Program-made: the position numbers and the translations under genes
From: Ornithinibacillus californiensis
GTDB lineage: Bacteria > Bacillota > Bacilli > Bacillales > Amphibacillaceae
Assembly: GCF_001038485.1 (NCBI RefSeq)
Contig: NZ_LDUE01000048.1
Coordinates: 62,001-126,000 of the forward strand
DNA length: 64,000 nt
Direction: 5' to 3'
Shown: positions 35,715 to 46,301 of the stretch, one piece after another
Numbering within the stretch: position 1 is the first letter of the stretch
Layout of the letters: every line of letters starts with the position of its first letter
The notes under the pieces: generated by a model
Told to the model about the DNA's origin: nothing
Seen by the model: the letters and a program-made list of their open reading frames with translations, nothing else
Database searches by the model: none

Positions 35715-38700
35715 TTAAGATTGAATAAGCTCTATTGTTTCTTCTAAACGGACGGATACAAGACGGGATACACCTGACTCCTGCATCGTTACTCCGTATA
35801 AAACATCAGCCTGTTCCATCGTACCTTGACGGTGTGTGATAACAATAAACTGTGTATTTTCACTATAATGCTTAACATATTTGGCAAAACGGACAACATT
35901 TGCATCGTCTAGAGCTGCTTCTACTTCATCTAAGACACAGAATGGTACTGGACGTACTCTTAAAATAGCAAAGAGTAATGCAATAGCAGTTAACGCACGC
36001 TCACCACCAGACAATAGTCCGAGGTTTTGTAATTTCTTACCTGGCGGCTGAGCAATAATATCAACTCCAGTATCTAATAAATTGCTCGGGTCAGTGAGCT
36101 TCAACTCAGCATGTCCCCCACCAAATAATTCTTTAAAGACGATTGCAAACTCATCTCTTATTTGACCAAAGGTTGTACTAAAGAGGTGCTCCATTTCTTC
36201 ATCCATTTCTTTAATAACAGCAAATAATGTTTGCTTTGCTTCAACTAGGTCATTTCTTTGTTCTGTTAAGAATGTATAACGTTCAGCAATACGATCATAT
36301 TCTTCAATTGCACCAAGGTTAACATTACCTAGACGGTCTATTCTTGATTTAATTTCAGCCACTTGATTTTTTGCTTCTGCTATATTCTCTACTTTACTGA
36401 ATTCTTGTTGCGCACGTTCAAACGTAATCATGTACTCAGTCTGTAATATAGCCAAACGGTTTTCCAATTCTACATCCAGTCTATTTGCTTTTACTTCTTT
36501 TTGTTGTATTCTTTGCATTAAGGCTTGATGTTTCTTGTTTTCTTCTTTCAGTTCACGTTCTTCATCCTTCTGTTTTTGTGTTCTTTGCATTCTGTCCGAA
36601 CGTAATCCTTGAATTGATGCAGTTATAGATTCTTTTTCTTCACTTTTTTCGGAAAGCTTCTCATTTATTTCTTCTTCTGTTTCATTTGACTGAGAGAGTT
36701 CTATCAATTCTTCTATCTCTTCCGTAACTTTTTCAAAGCGCTCCGTATGTTCCGATAGTCTATTTTTAAGCAGGTTAGTTTTATCTTGCTGACTTTTCAC
36801 TCGTTCTTCCTGCTCCGCCAACTGAACCTGATATTGATGGAAATCACTTTGAAGCTGATCTTGGTTTTCTTTAAACTCTAGCTCTTGCTTCGAAAGGGAA
36901 TCAATTTGAGATTGAAAATATTGTAACTTCTGCTCAATATCGTTTAATTCAAGTGTAAGCTCTTGATCACGTGCTTCAAGAATCTGTAGGTCACGTTCGT
37001 ATTGTTTTTTATCTTGATCATACACAGATAGATTTTCCTGCAAGGAAGCAAGTTTCAATTCTAATTCTTTGTGATTTGACTTAGCTTCTTGTAAATGTAA
37101 TTGCTCATCAACAATCTCTTGTTCAATTCCCACTAACTGATGCTCTAATGCCGTAATCTGTTGCTTTTGTTTTTGTACTTGTTGCTCAAATTCTTGTGCT
37201 TTTATTTGGTAGTCTTCCAGCTTTTCTGTTAGCTCTTGAAGATCTTTTTCTCTCGTAAACAAAGAAGAGTTAGCTTTCTTTTGAGCTCCCCCAGACATAG
37301 AACCACCTGGGTTTACAACGTCCCCTTCTAACGTAACTACTCGATATTTTCTCATGAGAAGTCTAGCAATATCATTGGCATCTTTTAATGTTTTCGCAAT
37401 GACAACATGTCCCATTAAGTGATCGATTGCTTTTTGGAAGGGGGTATTCGTTGAAACTAACTTCCCTGCAATCCCGATGTAGCCAGGATGATTTTGTATC
37501 TGATTCAATACATCCACGGGAATGAATCTTGGTTGGATTGATCCTAATGGTAAGAAAGTTGCACGACCGCTATGAGTTTTCTTCAACCAGGATATCGCTT
37601 CTCTAGCAGACTCATCATTTTCAACTACTATATGTTGCGCTTGACCACCCAGTACGGTTTCTATAGCGGTGATATAAGGCTTAGGTACATCCATTAGCTC
37701 AATTACAGCACCATGGATTGCAGATAATTTACCATCTTCTCTCGCTTTTAATACTGCTTTAACTCCATGGAAGAATCCTTGAAAATCCTCTTTCATTTCT
37801 TCAAGCATTTCTTTCTTAGACTTCAGCTTCTCGATGTATTGATAGCCCTGATAAAGCTTAGTTTGAGACTCCTGATAATTATTACGCTTTAATTCTATAT
37901 CCTTTTTTAATTGTTTAATGGATTCTTCTTTTTTACGATAGGTATTTTCATAATTATTAAGGGTTAAGGTTGCTTCTTGTAATTGCTTAGTATAGTTTTC
38001 TCTAAGTCCAATGACATCTTGGAATTTATCATCTTGTTTGTCTTTTTTACCATGAATTTGTTGAATTTGTTGTGCAATAGACTGTCTCTCATTCCGCTTA
38101 GCAGCCTGTTTATTTAGGAATTCAATGTACTCCGATTTGAGTTCTTCGATTTGCTCAACAAGACTGTCCTTATCCGTAGTTAGTTTAATCTTAAGCTCAT
38201 CTACCAATTTCTTCGTATGTTGCTTTATTTCTTGAAGCTCAGTTAACGTAAATGTTTCCTTTGAAAGTTCTGCTTCTAAGGTTTGAATTTGTTCTTCTGC
38301 TTCGCGCTTTTGTGTCTCAAGCTTTTCCTTATTTTCCGCAAAGTGCTTTGTTCTTTCATGGAATACTTGTTTTCTGCCTTCATATTGCTCTAGCTGTTGA
38401 GTAGTAGAAAGCAAGCGTTCTTGTAATTCGTTGATTTTTTCATCCATACGGTTAATTTCTTCTCGCTCAGATGTTAGGCTCGCTTCTTTCTTTTGGATAT
38501 GTGTTTTCAGGGCGACTTCATCCATCTTTTCAGAATCAATCTCTTTTAATAGCCCTTGCCATTCTTCATGTAACATTTCAATCTCTGTAATTAATAGAGA
38601 TATTTCCTGTTGTTTAAGTAAATCCTTTTGCTTTAAGTATTCTTTTGCTGTCTCTGCTTGTGCTTTTAATGGATCTAACTGATTTTCTATTTCATAAATA

Positions 38701-39281
38701 ATATCTTCTACACGATTCAAATTTTCTTGTGTTTCAGCAAGTTTATATTCTGCCTTTTTTTTACGTTGTTTATATTTCAACACGCCTGCAGCTTCTTCAA
38801 ATATAGTACGTCTTTCTTCCGCTTTAGAGCTTAATATCTCTTCTACTTTACCTTGACTAATAATTGAAAATGCTTCTTTACCAAGCCCAGAATCAAGAAA
38901 CAAATCTACAATATCCTTCAGGCGACATGATTGCTTATTGATATAAAATTCACTTTCACCAGAACGATAAACTCTTCTTGTCACACTAACTTCGTCATAA
39001 TCAAGTGGTACAGCCTGGTCACTATTATCTAATACCAAAGTTACTTCAGCGACGTTTAAAGCTTTTCTCGAATCACTACCTTGGAAAATAATATCCTCCA
39101 TCTTAGTACCACGTAACGATTTTGCAGACTGTTCTCCTAATACCCAACGAATAGCGTCAGTAATATTACTCTTCCCACTACCATTTGGGCCAACTACGGC
39201 AGTAACGCCAGGTACAAAGTCCACATGAATTCGCTCTGCAAAAGATTTAAAACCAACACTTTCTAAACGTTTTAAATACAT
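35715..39281 (-). CDS. smc: Chromosome segregation and condensation protein Smc
   Basis: Smc with ScpA/ScpB organises and separates chromosomes. The 1188-residue protein has Walker A GPNGSGKS (31-38), two long coiled coils (about 165-510 and 670-1020), a hinge (about 515-640, GGQAQHIVVENDESAREAIS) and the C-terminal head with LLSGGERALTAIALLFAI and the Walker B CVLDEVEAALDDANV. The ATG ending at 39281 has AGGAG seven bases upstream and is better placed than the one two codons earlier. Confidence 0.97.
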   Translation of the reverse strand: MYLKRLESVGFKSFAERIHVDFVPGVTAVVGPNGSGKSNITDAIRWVLGEQSAKSLRGTKMEDIIFQGSDSRKALNVAEVTLVLDNSDQAVPLDYDEVSVTRRVYRSGESEFYINKQSCRLKDIVDLFLDSGLGKEAFSIISQGKVEEILSSKAEERRTIFEEAAGVLKYKQRKKKAEYKLAETQENLNRVEDIIYEIENQLDPLKAQAETAKEYLKQKDLLKQQEISLLITEIEMLHEEWQGLLKEIDSEKMDEVALKTHIQKKEASLTSEREEINRMDEKINELQERLLSTTQQLEQYEGRKQVFHERTKHFAENKEKLETQKREAEEQIQTLEAELSKETFTLTELQEIKQHTKKLVDELKIKLTTDKDSLVEQIEELKSEYIEFLNKQAAKRNERQSIAQQIQQIHGKKDKQDDKFQDVIGLRENYTKQLQEATLTLNNYENTYRKKEESIKQLKKDIELKRNNYQESQTKLYQGYQYIEKLKSKKEMLEEMKEDFQGFFHGVKAVLKAREDGKLSAIHGAVIELMDVPKPYITAIETVLGGQAQHIVVENDESAREAISWLKKTHSGRATFLPLGSIQPRFIPVDVLNQIQNHPGYIGIAGKLVSTNTPFQKAIDHLMGHVVIAKTLKDANDIARLLMRKYRVVTLEGDVVNPGGSMSGGAQKKANSSLFTREKDLQELTEKLEDYQIKAQEFEQQVQKQKQQITALEHQLVGIEQEIVDEQLHLQEAKSNHKELELKLASLQENLSVYDQDKKQYERDLQILEARDQELTLELNDIEQKLQYFQSQIDSLSKQELEFKENQDQLQSDFHQYQVQLAEQEERVKSQQDKTNLLKNRLSEHTERFEKVTEEIEELIELSQSNETEEEINEKLSEKSEEKESITASIQGLRSDRMQRTQKQKDEERELKEENKKHQALMQRIQQKEVKANRLDVELENRLAILQTEYMITFERAQQEFSKVENIAEAKNQVAEIKSRIDRLGNVNLGAIEEYDRIAERYTFLTEQRNDLVEAKQTLFAVIKEMDEEMEHLFSTTFGQIRDEFAIVFKELFGGGHAELKLTDPSNLLDTGVDIIAQPPGKKLQNLGLLSGGERALTAIALLFAILRVRPVPFCVLDEVEAALDDANVVRFAKYVKHYSENTQFIVITHRQGTMEQADVLYGVTMQESGVSRLVSVRLEETIELIQS

Positions 39282-39481
39282 AGACATTCTCCTAACGGAA
39301 ACGAATCACTTTCTTTAAAAGTAAAAACGATTCCATTTTCCCTTTTTCTCTTTATTTATAGGCTTATATATTATCGCTGTTGTTACTGAATAATCGCTTC
39401 CCTCTAAAACAACAATCATAAAAATTGCCCTATTTTAAAAAAGTATTTTTCTTAATATGGATATTTATAACCACATAATTA
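39282..39481. other. Noncoding gap between smc and the DUF1128 gene
   Basis: About 200 AT-rich bases between divergent genes. They should contain the smc promoter on the minus strand, but I see no pair of boxes with good spacing. No open frame or repeat is visible. Confidence 0.5.
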
Positions 39482-39510
39482 TTGGCTTTTTAATGCATTT
39501 ATTTTATCAT
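39482..39510 (+). promoter_or_regulatory. SigA-type promoter of the DUF1128 gene
   Basis: TTGGCT (39482-39487) and TATCAT (39505-39510) with a 17-base spacer, 65 bases before the start codon on the plus strand. Confidence 0.65.
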
Positions 39511-39575
39511 AAACATAGAAACAAAAGAAGAGTGGACCGAAATACCCACATTATTTTACTAAATAGAGGTGTATT

Positions 39576-39797
39576 ATGAATCTAGAAAACCCTACTAAAG
39601 AAAATTTAGCGTACATATTAAATGACCTAGGTGAACGTATGTCTGTTGCTAATCGCTCCCTGCTAGATGTCGAGGACTATGATCTTTCCAAATACGAAGA
39701 TATTAAGTTCATGTATGACATGGTTGTCCAAAAAGGTAGACTATCCGCATCTGAAATTCAGGCATTTATCCAAGAACTAAGACAGGTTAGAAAATAA
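39576..39797 (+). CDS. UPF0435/DUF1128 family protein (YfkK-like)
   Basis: A 73-residue, mostly helical, acidic cytoplasmic protein of the Bacillaceae UPF0435 (DUF1128) family, to which B. subtilis YfkK belongs: NLENPTKENLAYILNDLGER, DVEDYDLSKYEDIKFMYDMV and LSASEIQAFIQELRQVRK match the family pattern. AGAGGTG precedes the ATG. Function is unknown. It is one of only three plus-strand genes here and breaks the rnc-smc neighbourhood, with its own promoter and a shared terminator. Confidence 0.88.
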   Translation: MNLENPTKENLAYILNDLGERMSVANRSLLDVEDYDLSKYEDIKFMYDMVVQKGRLSASEIQAFIQELRQVRK

Positions 39798-39811
39798 CAA
39801 TTCTAATACAG

Positions 39812-39843
39812 ATAGAGGTTGTCCTACAAGGGGCAACCTCTAT
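39812..39843. terminator. Shared terminator between DUF1128 gene and rnc
   Basis: Inverted repeat ATAGAGGTTGTCC / GGGCAACCTCTAT with a short loop between the convergent stops of the DUF1128 gene (39797) and rnc (39847). The flanks are T-rich on the plus strand. It probably serves both transcripts. Confidence 0.75.
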
Positions 39844-39846
39844 TCT

Positions 39847-40530
39847 CTAATTTTCTATTTTATCAAGGGCATCTTTTGCTGCACGTTGTTCTGCTTCCTT
39901 TTTGGTCCGACCTATCCCGGAACCAAGCACTTCACTATTAATTAGTAACTCTGCAATAAACTCCTTATTATGTGAAGGACCTTTCTCATCTACTATTTTG
40001 TATTCAATGGTTTGATTTTTATCCTTTTGAACCACTTCTTGTAGCTTACTTTTATAATCCATCCCATGCGAAAAAGCACCTGTGTCTATTTTAGGAAATA
40101 CATGTTTCTCTAAGAAATTTAACGCTGTATCAAAACCTTGATCTAAATATACAGCACCTAGAAACGCTTCAAAAACATCAGCTAATAATGCTGGTCGGTT
40201 TCTTCCACCTGTCATCTCTTCCCCTTTACCTAAAAGGATATGTTCACCAAAATTCAAGCTACGTGCAAAAGCTTCTAATGAAGGTTCACAAACGATTGCT
40301 GCACGTAACTTAGTCATTTCTCCTTCTGGCATACTTGGGTATTTACGATATAAATACTGAGAGACTCCTAATTCTAATACTGCATCCCCTAAAAATTCTA
40401 GTCTTTCATTATCAGAAAAATGAACGTTACGATGCTCATTCACATAAGATGAATGTGTAAATGCTTGTCTTATAACATCAATATTATGAAATGGAATACT
40501 AAGCATTTCTTCTAATTTTCTTCGATCCAT
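39847..40530 (-). CDS. rnc: Ribonuclease III
   Basis: RNase III cleaves double-stranded RNA in rRNA and mRNA processing. The 227-residue protein has the catalytic signature [20 protein letters not shown] (about 41-60), the second acidic site in [18 protein letters not shown], and the C-terminal dsRNA-binding domain ([12 protein letters not shown] to the end). It follows acpP after a 73-base gap with a hairpin. Confidence 0.97.
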   Translation of the reverse strand: MDRRKLEEMLSIPFHNIDVIRQAFTHSSYVNEHRNVHFSDNERLEFLGDAVLELGVSQYLYRKYPSMPEGEMTKLRAAIVCEPSLEAFARSLNFGEHILLGKGEEMTGGRNRPALLADVFEAFLGAVYLDQGFDTALNFLEKHVFPKIDTGAFSHGMDYKSKLQEVVQKDKNQTIEYKIVDEKGPSHNKEFIAELLINSEVLGSGIGRTKKEAEQRAAKDALDKIEN

Positions 40531-40564
40531 AAATTCTTGCCACCTCTTGTTGATATATGGAAAA

Positions 40565-40583
40565 GTCTCGCATCTAGCGAGAC
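40565..40583 (-). terminator. Small hairpin between acpP and rnc
   Basis: Minus-strand GTCTCGC-TAGAT-GCGAGAC stem-loop followed by TTTTCC, about 20 bases after the acpP stop. The short T run suggests partial termination or 3'-end protection of the very abundant acpP mRNA. Confidence 0.65.
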
Positions 40584-40603
40584 CCTCCTTAAGTAACCTT
40601 ATA

Positions 40604-40840
40604 TTAACCCTGTAAATTATTTATGTAATTTACAGCATCACCAACAGTGTTAATTTTTTCTGCTTCTTCATCAGCAATTTCCATGTCGAATTCATCCTCA
40701 AGTTCCATGACTAATTCAACAACGTCTAATGAATCTGCTTCTAAATCATCTTTGAAAGATGCTTCCATTGTTACTTTAGCTTCTTCAACATCAAGTTTAT
40801 CTACAATAATTTCTTTTACGCGATCAAAAACGTCTGCCAT
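40604..40840 (-). CDS. acpP: Acyl carrier protein
   Basis: ACP carries growing acyl chains in fatty acid synthesis. The 78-residue, very acidic protein has the phosphopantetheine site Ser37 in [12 protein letters not shown]. Length is standard. It closes the fapR-plsX-fabD-fabG-acpP group. Confidence 0.98.
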   Translation of the reverse strand: MADVFDRVKEIIVDKLDVEEAKVTMEASFKDDLEADSLDVVELVMELEDEFDMEIADEEAEKINTVGDAVNYINNLQG

Positions 40841-40873
40841 ACCACTTCACCTCCCTTCAAAGAATAAAATATA

Positions 40874-41614
40874 TTACATTACCATTCCGCCGTCAATATG
40901 AATAGTTTGTCCAGTAATATAATTAGCATCATCTGAAGCCAGGAAACGAACTACTTTAGCTACATCTTCAGGCTGACCTAATTTAGCTAGTGGAATAAGG
41001 CTTAACATTCCCTCTTTTTGCTCATCGGTTAATTCATCCGTCATATCTGTTGAAATAAACCCAGGAGCTACTGCATTAACTAAAATATTACGAGTCGCAA
41101 GTTCTTTTGCAGTAGTTTTTGTAAGTCCTATTACACCCGCTTTAGCCGCAACATAATTAGCCTGCCCAGGGTTTCCACTAACGCCAACTATAGAAGCAAC
41201 GTTTATTATTCTACCAGAACGCTGTTTCATCATTTGCCGTGTAACGGCTTTCGTACAAACAAATACTCCTTTTAAATTCGTATTAATAACTTGGTCAAAT
41301 TCAGATTCTTTCATTCTCATTAGTAAATTATCACGAGTGATACCAGCGTTATTCACTAAAATATCAACACTGCCAAACGTATCAATTGTTGCTTTTACCA
41401 TTTCTTTTACTTGATCTTCATTAGCGACATCCGACTGGAATTTAACTGCTTTAACACCAAGCTTCTCAATTTCTTCTACTACCCCTTGGGCCTTAGCTTC
41501 ACTACCAGCATAGTTTACCACAACATTTGCACCTTTTGCAGCAAGTTCTAAGCAAATTGCTCGACCAATCCCTCTAGAACCACCAGTAACAATTGCCGTT
41601 TTACCACTTAACAT
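40874..41614 (-). CDS. fabG: 3-oxoacyl-[ACP] reductase FabG
   Basis: FabG reduces 3-ketoacyl-ACP with NADPH. The 246-residue short-chain dehydrogenase has the cofactor motif TGGSRGIG (10-17), NNAG (88-91) and the catalytic Ser141, Tyr154 and Lys158 (YVAAK), and ends in DGGMVM. It overlaps fabD by a single base and is followed by acpP. Confidence 0.97.
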   Translation of the reverse strand: MLSGKTAIVTGGSRGIGRAICLELAAKGANVVVNYAGSEAKAQGVVEEIEKLGVKAVKFQSDVANEDQVKEMVKATIDTFGSVDILVNNAGITRDNLLMRMKESEFDQVINTNLKGVFVCTKAVTRQMMKQRSGRIINVASIVGVSGNPGQANYVAAKAGVIGLTKTTAKELATRNILVNAVAPGFISTDMTDELTDEQKEGMLSLIPLAKLGQPEDVAKVVRFLASDDANYITGQTIHIDGGMVM

Positions 41615-42552
41615 TACGCTTCACCTCTATACCATTTAATGAATTCGTTCATGGATGCCTGGTCTTGGACTGAAAAAATAGTTGCTTTACGATCGATTTT
41701 CTTTACTAAACCACTTAGCACTTTTCCATTTCCCACTTCAACAAAAGCATCAATTCCCTCCTCCATCATATGGCGGATAGATTCTTCAAATCGAACTGGT
41801 GAATAAAGCTGTTTTAAAAGTAATTCTTTGATATCTTCTTGATTTTTAACTTGTTTTGCTGTCACATTTGCGTATACCGGAACTGCTGCATCTTGAATAT
41901 TTACCTGTTCCAAATACGTAGAAAAATCATTGTTGGCTGCTTTCATCAACCTAGAATGAAATGGCCCACTTACATTTAATGGAATAACTCTTTTCGCACC
42001 ACGTTCTTTGAGAAGAACGCTAGCTTTTTCTACTCCAGCTACCGATCCCGAAATAACAATTTGACCTGGGCAGTTGATATTAGCTATATCAACTATTTCA
42101 TCAGATATGGATTCAACCACCTCTTGAGTGACATCAGTAGACAACCCTAATACAGCCGCCATAGTACCTTGCCCTTTTGGAAATGCTTCTTCCATTAGTC
42201 GACCACGTGTTGCCACTAAAGGAAGTGCCTGCTCTAGTGATATAGATTGGGCAGCAACCAGGGCACTATATTCTCCTAGACTATGACCTACTACCATTGT
42301 TGGCAGTACATTTTCTTCAGTAAGTAAACTATATAAAGCTATACTAGAAAGCAGTAAAGCTGGCTGGGCATTTTCTGTTTCAGTAAGGGTTTCAGGAGGA
42401 CCTTCAAACATTATTTTTCTTAAATCTTTCCCTATAGCTTTGTTAGCCTTCGCATACATTTCTTCTATACTCGGATTACTATTATGAATTTCCTCACCCA
42501 TGCCTACTGTCTGTGATCCTTGTCCAGGAAACATAAATGCAATTTTTTTCAT
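41614..42552 (-). CDS. fabD: Malonyl-CoA:ACP transacylase FabD
   Basis: FabD loads malonyl groups onto ACP. The 312-residue protein starts [18 protein letters not shown] and has nucleophile Ser91 in [12 protein letters not shown] and active His199 in [11 protein letters not shown]. The ATG ending at 42552 overlaps the plsX stop (ATGA type), so it is coupled; the preceding in-frame TTG is not needed. Confidence 0.97.
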   Translation of the reverse strand: MKKIAFMFPGQGSQTVGMGEEIHNSNPSIEEMYAKANKAIGKDLRKIMFEGPPETLTETENAQPALLLSSIALYSLLTEENVLPTMVVGHSLGEYSALVAAQSISLEQALPLVATRGRLMEEAFPKGQGTMAAVLGLSTDVTQEVVESISDEIVDIANINCPGQIVISGSVAGVEKASVLLKERGAKRVIPLNVSGPFHSRLMKAANNDFSTYLEQVNIQDAAVPVYANVTAKQVKNQEDIKELLLKQLYSPVRFEESIRHMMEEGIDAFVEVGNGKVLSGLVKKIDRKATIFSVQDQASMNEFIKWYRGEA

Positions 42553-43556
42553 CAATTCTCCTCCTCACCTGTTTGCATCGACTCCACAGTTTCTTTTATG
42601 GTCTCTGTAACGCGATGTTCTACCATGTGACAGGTTTGTTTAATTGCACTATATATTGCACGGCGGTTAGAAGAGCCATGCGCTTTAATAACAGGTGCAG
42701 CCAAGCCGAATAAAGCAGCTCCTCCATATTCGGAATAATCTAGCTTATCTTTTAACCCTTTTAAATCACTTTTGATCATTCCAGCTGCTAGCTTAGTTTT
42801 TAAGGAGGACATAAAGGTATCCTTAATCATGGAAAATAGAGCTGATGCAGTACCTTCAACAGTCTTTAAGGCTATGTTTCCACTAAACCCATCCGTAACC
42901 ACAACATCGGCTACACCTTGCAATAAATCCCTGGCCTCCACATTACCTACAAAATTAATTGGAGCCTTTTTCATTAAATCAAAGGCATTCTTCGTTAATT
43001 CATTACCTTTTCCGTCTTCTGTACCAACATTTAATAATCCTATTCTTGGATTATTAATAGAACGAACCTTTTCAGCGTAGACTGACCCCATTATGGCGTA
43101 TTGTAATAGGTGGTTTGGTTTCGCATCTACATTCGCTCCAACATCTAACATTAGAAATCCTTTTCCGTCAACAGTAGGAAGAGTTGGACTAAGCGCAGGA
43201 CGATCGATACCTGGTATTCTCCCAACAACAAATAAACCTGCACTCATTAAGGCACCAGTATTTCCGGCAGATATGCAAGCATCTGCTCTACCTTCTTTAA
43301 CCTCGTCTGCCATCATAACCATGGATGAATTCTTCTTACGACGTACAGCCCTTACTGGTTCATCTTCACTAGTTATTACTTCATCAGCATGAATGATTGT
43401 AATTCTCTCTGAATTTGTTAGGTGCTGTTTGATTTGTTCTTGATCACCAACAAGTGTTATATGTAACTCTTGAAACTCTTTAACGGCATCCATCGCACCT
43501 AATACAATTTCCTTCGGTGCATGGTCGCCTCCCATAGCATCAATTGCAATTCTCAT
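42552..43556 (-). CDS. plsX: Phosphate acyltransferase PlsX
   Basis: PlsX makes acyl-phosphate from acyl-ACP, the first step of phospholipid synthesis in Firmicutes. The 334-residue protein has the canonical [20 protein letters not shown] start, [14 protein letters not shown] (about 96-109) and [14 protein letters not shown]. It overlaps fapR by 4 bases and fabD by one, consistent with one operon. Confidence 0.97.
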   Translation of the reverse strand: MRIAIDAMGGDHAPKEIVLGAMDAVKEFQELHITLVGDQEQIKQHLTNSERITIIHADEVITSEDEPVRAVRRKKNSSMVMMADEVKEGRADACISAGNTGALMSAGLFVVGRIPGIDRPALSPTLPTVDGKGFLMLDVGANVDAKPNHLLQYAIMGSVYAEKVRSINNPRIGLLNVGTEDGKGNELTKNAFDLMKKAPINFVGNVEARDLLQGVADVVVTDGFSGNIALKTVEGTASALFSMIKDTFMSSLKTKLAAGMIKSDLKGLKDKLDYSEYGGAALFGLAAPVIKAHGSSNRRAIYSAIKQTCHMVEHRVTETIKETVESMQTGEEEN

Positions 43557-44131
43557 TCATTATTCTCCTTTTTCTCAGTTGAGCGATACATGTGAAATTC
43601 CCCTGAAAAAACTTTTTCACTATCTACAAAACTATCAACTTGAACTAATGTAAGTCCTTTTTCATTGATTCCTTCAACAAAAGCCTTTGCTACAACTCGT
43701 TCCCCTTGACGAACCTGTCTTTTAAAGTTCAGTACTGATTTGGCTGTTAAAGCTAATTCATCGTTTATAACAGCAACTGCAAGTGAATTGGCTTGAGCAA
43801 ATAAATGATGACCACGGGCAATATTATTTCTAGTAAAGACATGCTCCTTTCCAATATCTAGTATTGAAATGGCCCGTTTATCCAATTCTAAATCAATAAT
43901 CTCTCCGATAACATCTTCCAACGGTAATGACTTTACGGTTTCATTCCATTGATGATTCGCAACAGATTTAATTCTCTCACGTAGTTCTGGAATAGATAAT
44001 TCCATACGATCAAGTCGTATCGTTTGTATGCTAACATTAAATTTATTAGCTAATTCCTCATCTGTTATAAAAGGAGTTTCTTCAATCGTTTCCCTTAGTT
44101 TCTCTTGTCTTTTTACTTTAGGTATCCTCAT
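43553..44131 (-). CDS. fapR: Fatty acid and phospholipid synthesis repressor FapR
   Basis: FapR represses lipid-synthesis genes and is released by malonyl-CoA. The 192-residue protein has an N-terminal helix-turn-helix ([20 protein letters not shown], about 22-41) and a C-terminal hot-dog thioesterase-like domain that binds malonyl-CoA ([20 protein letters not shown]). It heads fapR-plsX-fabD-fabG-acpP, and a FapR-type operator overlaps its own promoter. The ribosome site (GGACGGTG) is weak. Confidence 0.96.
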   Translation of the reverse strand: MRIPKVKRQEKLRETIEETPFITDEELANKFNVSIQTIRLDRMELSIPELRERIKSVANHQWNETVKSLPLEDVIGEIIDLELDKRAISILDIGKEHVFTRNNIARGHHLFAQANSLAVAVINDELALTAKSVLNFKRQVRQGERVVAKAFVEGINEKGLTLVQVDSFVDSEKVFSGEFHMYRSTEKKENNE

Positions 44132-44170
44132 AAAGCACCGTCCACTTATAATTATTTTCGATAATAACTG

Positions 44171-44226
44171 TTGCTATTATGACTTGGTACTAATAGTAAT
44201 ATATATTACTATATTGAATTATGCAA
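44171..44226 (-). promoter_or_regulatory. fapR promoter with FapR operator
   Basis: Minus-strand TTGCAT (44221-44226) and TATATT (44198-44203) with a 17-base spacer form a SigA promoter. Immediately downstream, TTAGTACCAAGTCATAATAGC (about 44173-44193, given here as its reading on the minus strand) closely follows the B. subtilis FapR box pattern TTAGTACC-x-AGTCTTAATAC as I recall it. FapR bound there would cover the start site and repress its own operon. Confidence 0.8.
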
Positions 44227-44233
44227 GTATGAA

Positions 44234-46270
44234 TTAGTCAAGAACGGTGTCAAAAACGCCTTCATTTTCTAAGAAAATCCTCAACTTCTCGTACTTTACA
44301 TCATTCTCAAGTAAATCTAATTCAATGATTTCCTGAGCATCATTTCTTGCTGTTTCCAGTGCTCGGTAATCATGTATCATATCGGCAACTTTGAAGTCAG
44401 GTAGTCCGCTTTGCTTCGTACCAAAAAAGTCACCAGGTCCACGCAGTTTTAAGTCCTGTTCAGAAAGTTCGAACCCATTGTTAGTTTCAGTCATTATTCG
44501 CATTCGCTCTTTTCCTGTCTCGCTTTTAGGGTCAGCAATTAAAATACAAAAACTCTGCTTATCCCCCCTACCAACTCTTCCTCTCAATTGGTGTAGCTGT
44601 GACAATCCAAAGCGTTCGGCATCATAGATGACCATAATGGTTGCGTTAGGGACATTTACACCTACCTCAACTACGGTGGTAGAAACAAGCACTTGAACAT
44701 CATTAGCCGCGAACTGTTTCATTACTTGTTCTTTTTCATCCGCAGGTAATCTTCCATGCATTAATCCCACATTAATAGTAGATGAATAATATTCAACTAA
44801 CTGATTATATAGATCAACTGCATCTTGGATATCTAGCTTTTCGGACTCTTCGATTAGAGGACAAATGATATACGCCTGCTCCCCATTATTTACGTGCTTT
44901 TCAATGAAACCAAGTACCCGATCAAACGTGTTAGCTTTTGTCCAATACGTTTCAATTTCCTTTCTGCCAGCTGGCATTTCATCAATAACAGAGACATCCA
45001 TATCACCAAACGCAGTAATTGCTAAGGTCCTTGGTATTGGTGTTGCTGTCATAAACAAAACATCCGGATGCAACCCTTTATTAGATAATGTCCGTCTTTG
45101 TTCTACACCGAAGCGATGCTGTTCATCCACAACAACCAATCCTAGGGTTTTAAAATGTACATCATCTTGAATTAAGGCATGGGTTCCAACAAGTATATGG
45201 ATATTATGGTTCTCCAAGTCTGATAAGATTTCTTTTCTCTTTTTCCCTTTGATAGAGCCCGTTAATAGTTCAACCCTTGCTAACTCGCCAAACATTTCCT
45301 TTAATGATTGATAGTGCTGTTCAGCGAGAATTTCTGTAGGAACCATCAATGCTCCCTGCTTATTAGCTGTAATAGTTGCATAAAGACCAATAGCAGCAAC
45401 AGCTGTCTTCCCAGACCCTACATCTCCTTGTAGCAATCTATTCATACGATATGGAGACTTCATATCGGCTAATATCTGCCTGAGGGATTTATTTTGAGCA
45501 TTTGTCAAAGCATAAGGAAATTGACTGATAAAACGCTGTATCTTTGACTCATCAAAGTCTTGAACATTACCTGTGGTAGCCTCACGGCGTCTCTTTCGTA
45601 AGATTTGAATTTTCAACTGAAATAATAAAAATTCTTCATAGGTGAATCTTCTTCGAGCATGTTTTAAAGCAATTCGACTTGCTGGAAAATGCATTGTTTT
45701 AATAGCATCCTTACGACTAGGAATCTTATAAGTTGTCAACAAATCTTGTGGTAAAATTTCCTCCATTTGATTTCCATAATCCTGAATTGCTTGTTGGATT
45801 GCCTTTTTTAGACGATAAGTCGTCACATCTCCTCTAACGGAGTATATAGGCTGTATATCAGAGGATTTTTCCATGGAGCCCTTTTGATAATTGCTAACTG
45901 TTATTTGTAAGCGATGTGCATCCCATTTACCGGTTAGTGTAATTACATCATCTATTTGGATCTGTTTTTTAGCAAATGCCCTATTAAACATCACTACTTT
46001 GACAGCAATATTTTCAACCTCAACATTGAAGGAAAGTCGGGATTTTTTTCTACCAAAAAAGGAAAGAGAAGGGGCACTAATTACCCTTCCCTCAATCGTA
46101 ACTTTATCCTCATGAATCAATTCACTTAGAGGTAGTATTTCTAAAACATCATATCTAGAAGGAAAGTGTAGTAAAAGATCTTCTACGGTATGAATATTTA
46201 ACGTTTGAAGATCCTCTGCAAATTTTTCTCCTATACCTTTTATATCTGATACTGAATAATCTAGCATCAT
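44234..46270 (-). CDS. recG: ATP-dependent DNA helicase RecG
   Basis: RecG remodels stalled forks and Holliday junctions. The 678-residue protein has the N-terminal wedge (OB) domain (about 55-135), Walker A GDVGSGKT (282-289), motif II DEQH (382-385), the TATPIPRTLA motif and the C-terminal helicase domain with QLRGRVGRG. Length is normal. It lies upstream of the fapR promoter. Confidence 0.97.
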   Translation of the reverse strand: MMLDYSVSDIKGIGEKFAEDLQTLNIHTVEDLLLHFPSRYDVLEILPLSELIHEDKVTIEGRVISAPSLSFFGRKKSRLSFNVEVENIAVKVVMFNRAFAKKQIQIDDVITLTGKWDAHRLQITVSNYQKGSMEKSSDIQPIYSVRGDVTTYRLKKAIQQAIQDYGNQMEEILPQDLLTTYKIPSRKDAIKTMHFPASRIALKHARRRFTYEEFLLFQLKIQILRKRRREATTGNVQDFDESKIQRFISQFPYALTNAQNKSLRQILADMKSPYRMNRLLQGDVGSGKTAVAAIGLYATITANKQGALMVPTEILAEQHYQSLKEMFGELARVELLTGSIKGKKRKEILSDLENHNIHILVGTHALIQDDVHFKTLGLVVVDEQHRFGVEQRRTLSNKGLHPDVLFMTATPIPRTLAITAFGDMDVSVIDEMPAGRKEIETYWTKANTFDRVLGFIEKHVNNGEQAYIICPLIEESEKLDIQDAVDLYNQLVEYYSSTINVGLMHGRLPADEKEQVMKQFAANDVQVLVSTTVVEVGVNVPNATIMVIYDAERFGLSQLHQLRGRVGRGDKQSFCILIADPKSETGKERMRIMTETNNGFELSEQDLKLRGPGDFFGTKQSGLPDFKVADMIHDYRALETARNDAQEIIELDLLENDVKYEKLRIFLENEGVFDTVLD

Positions 46271-46301
46271 CGATCACTCTTTCTACTGACTTGTTACATT
46301 C

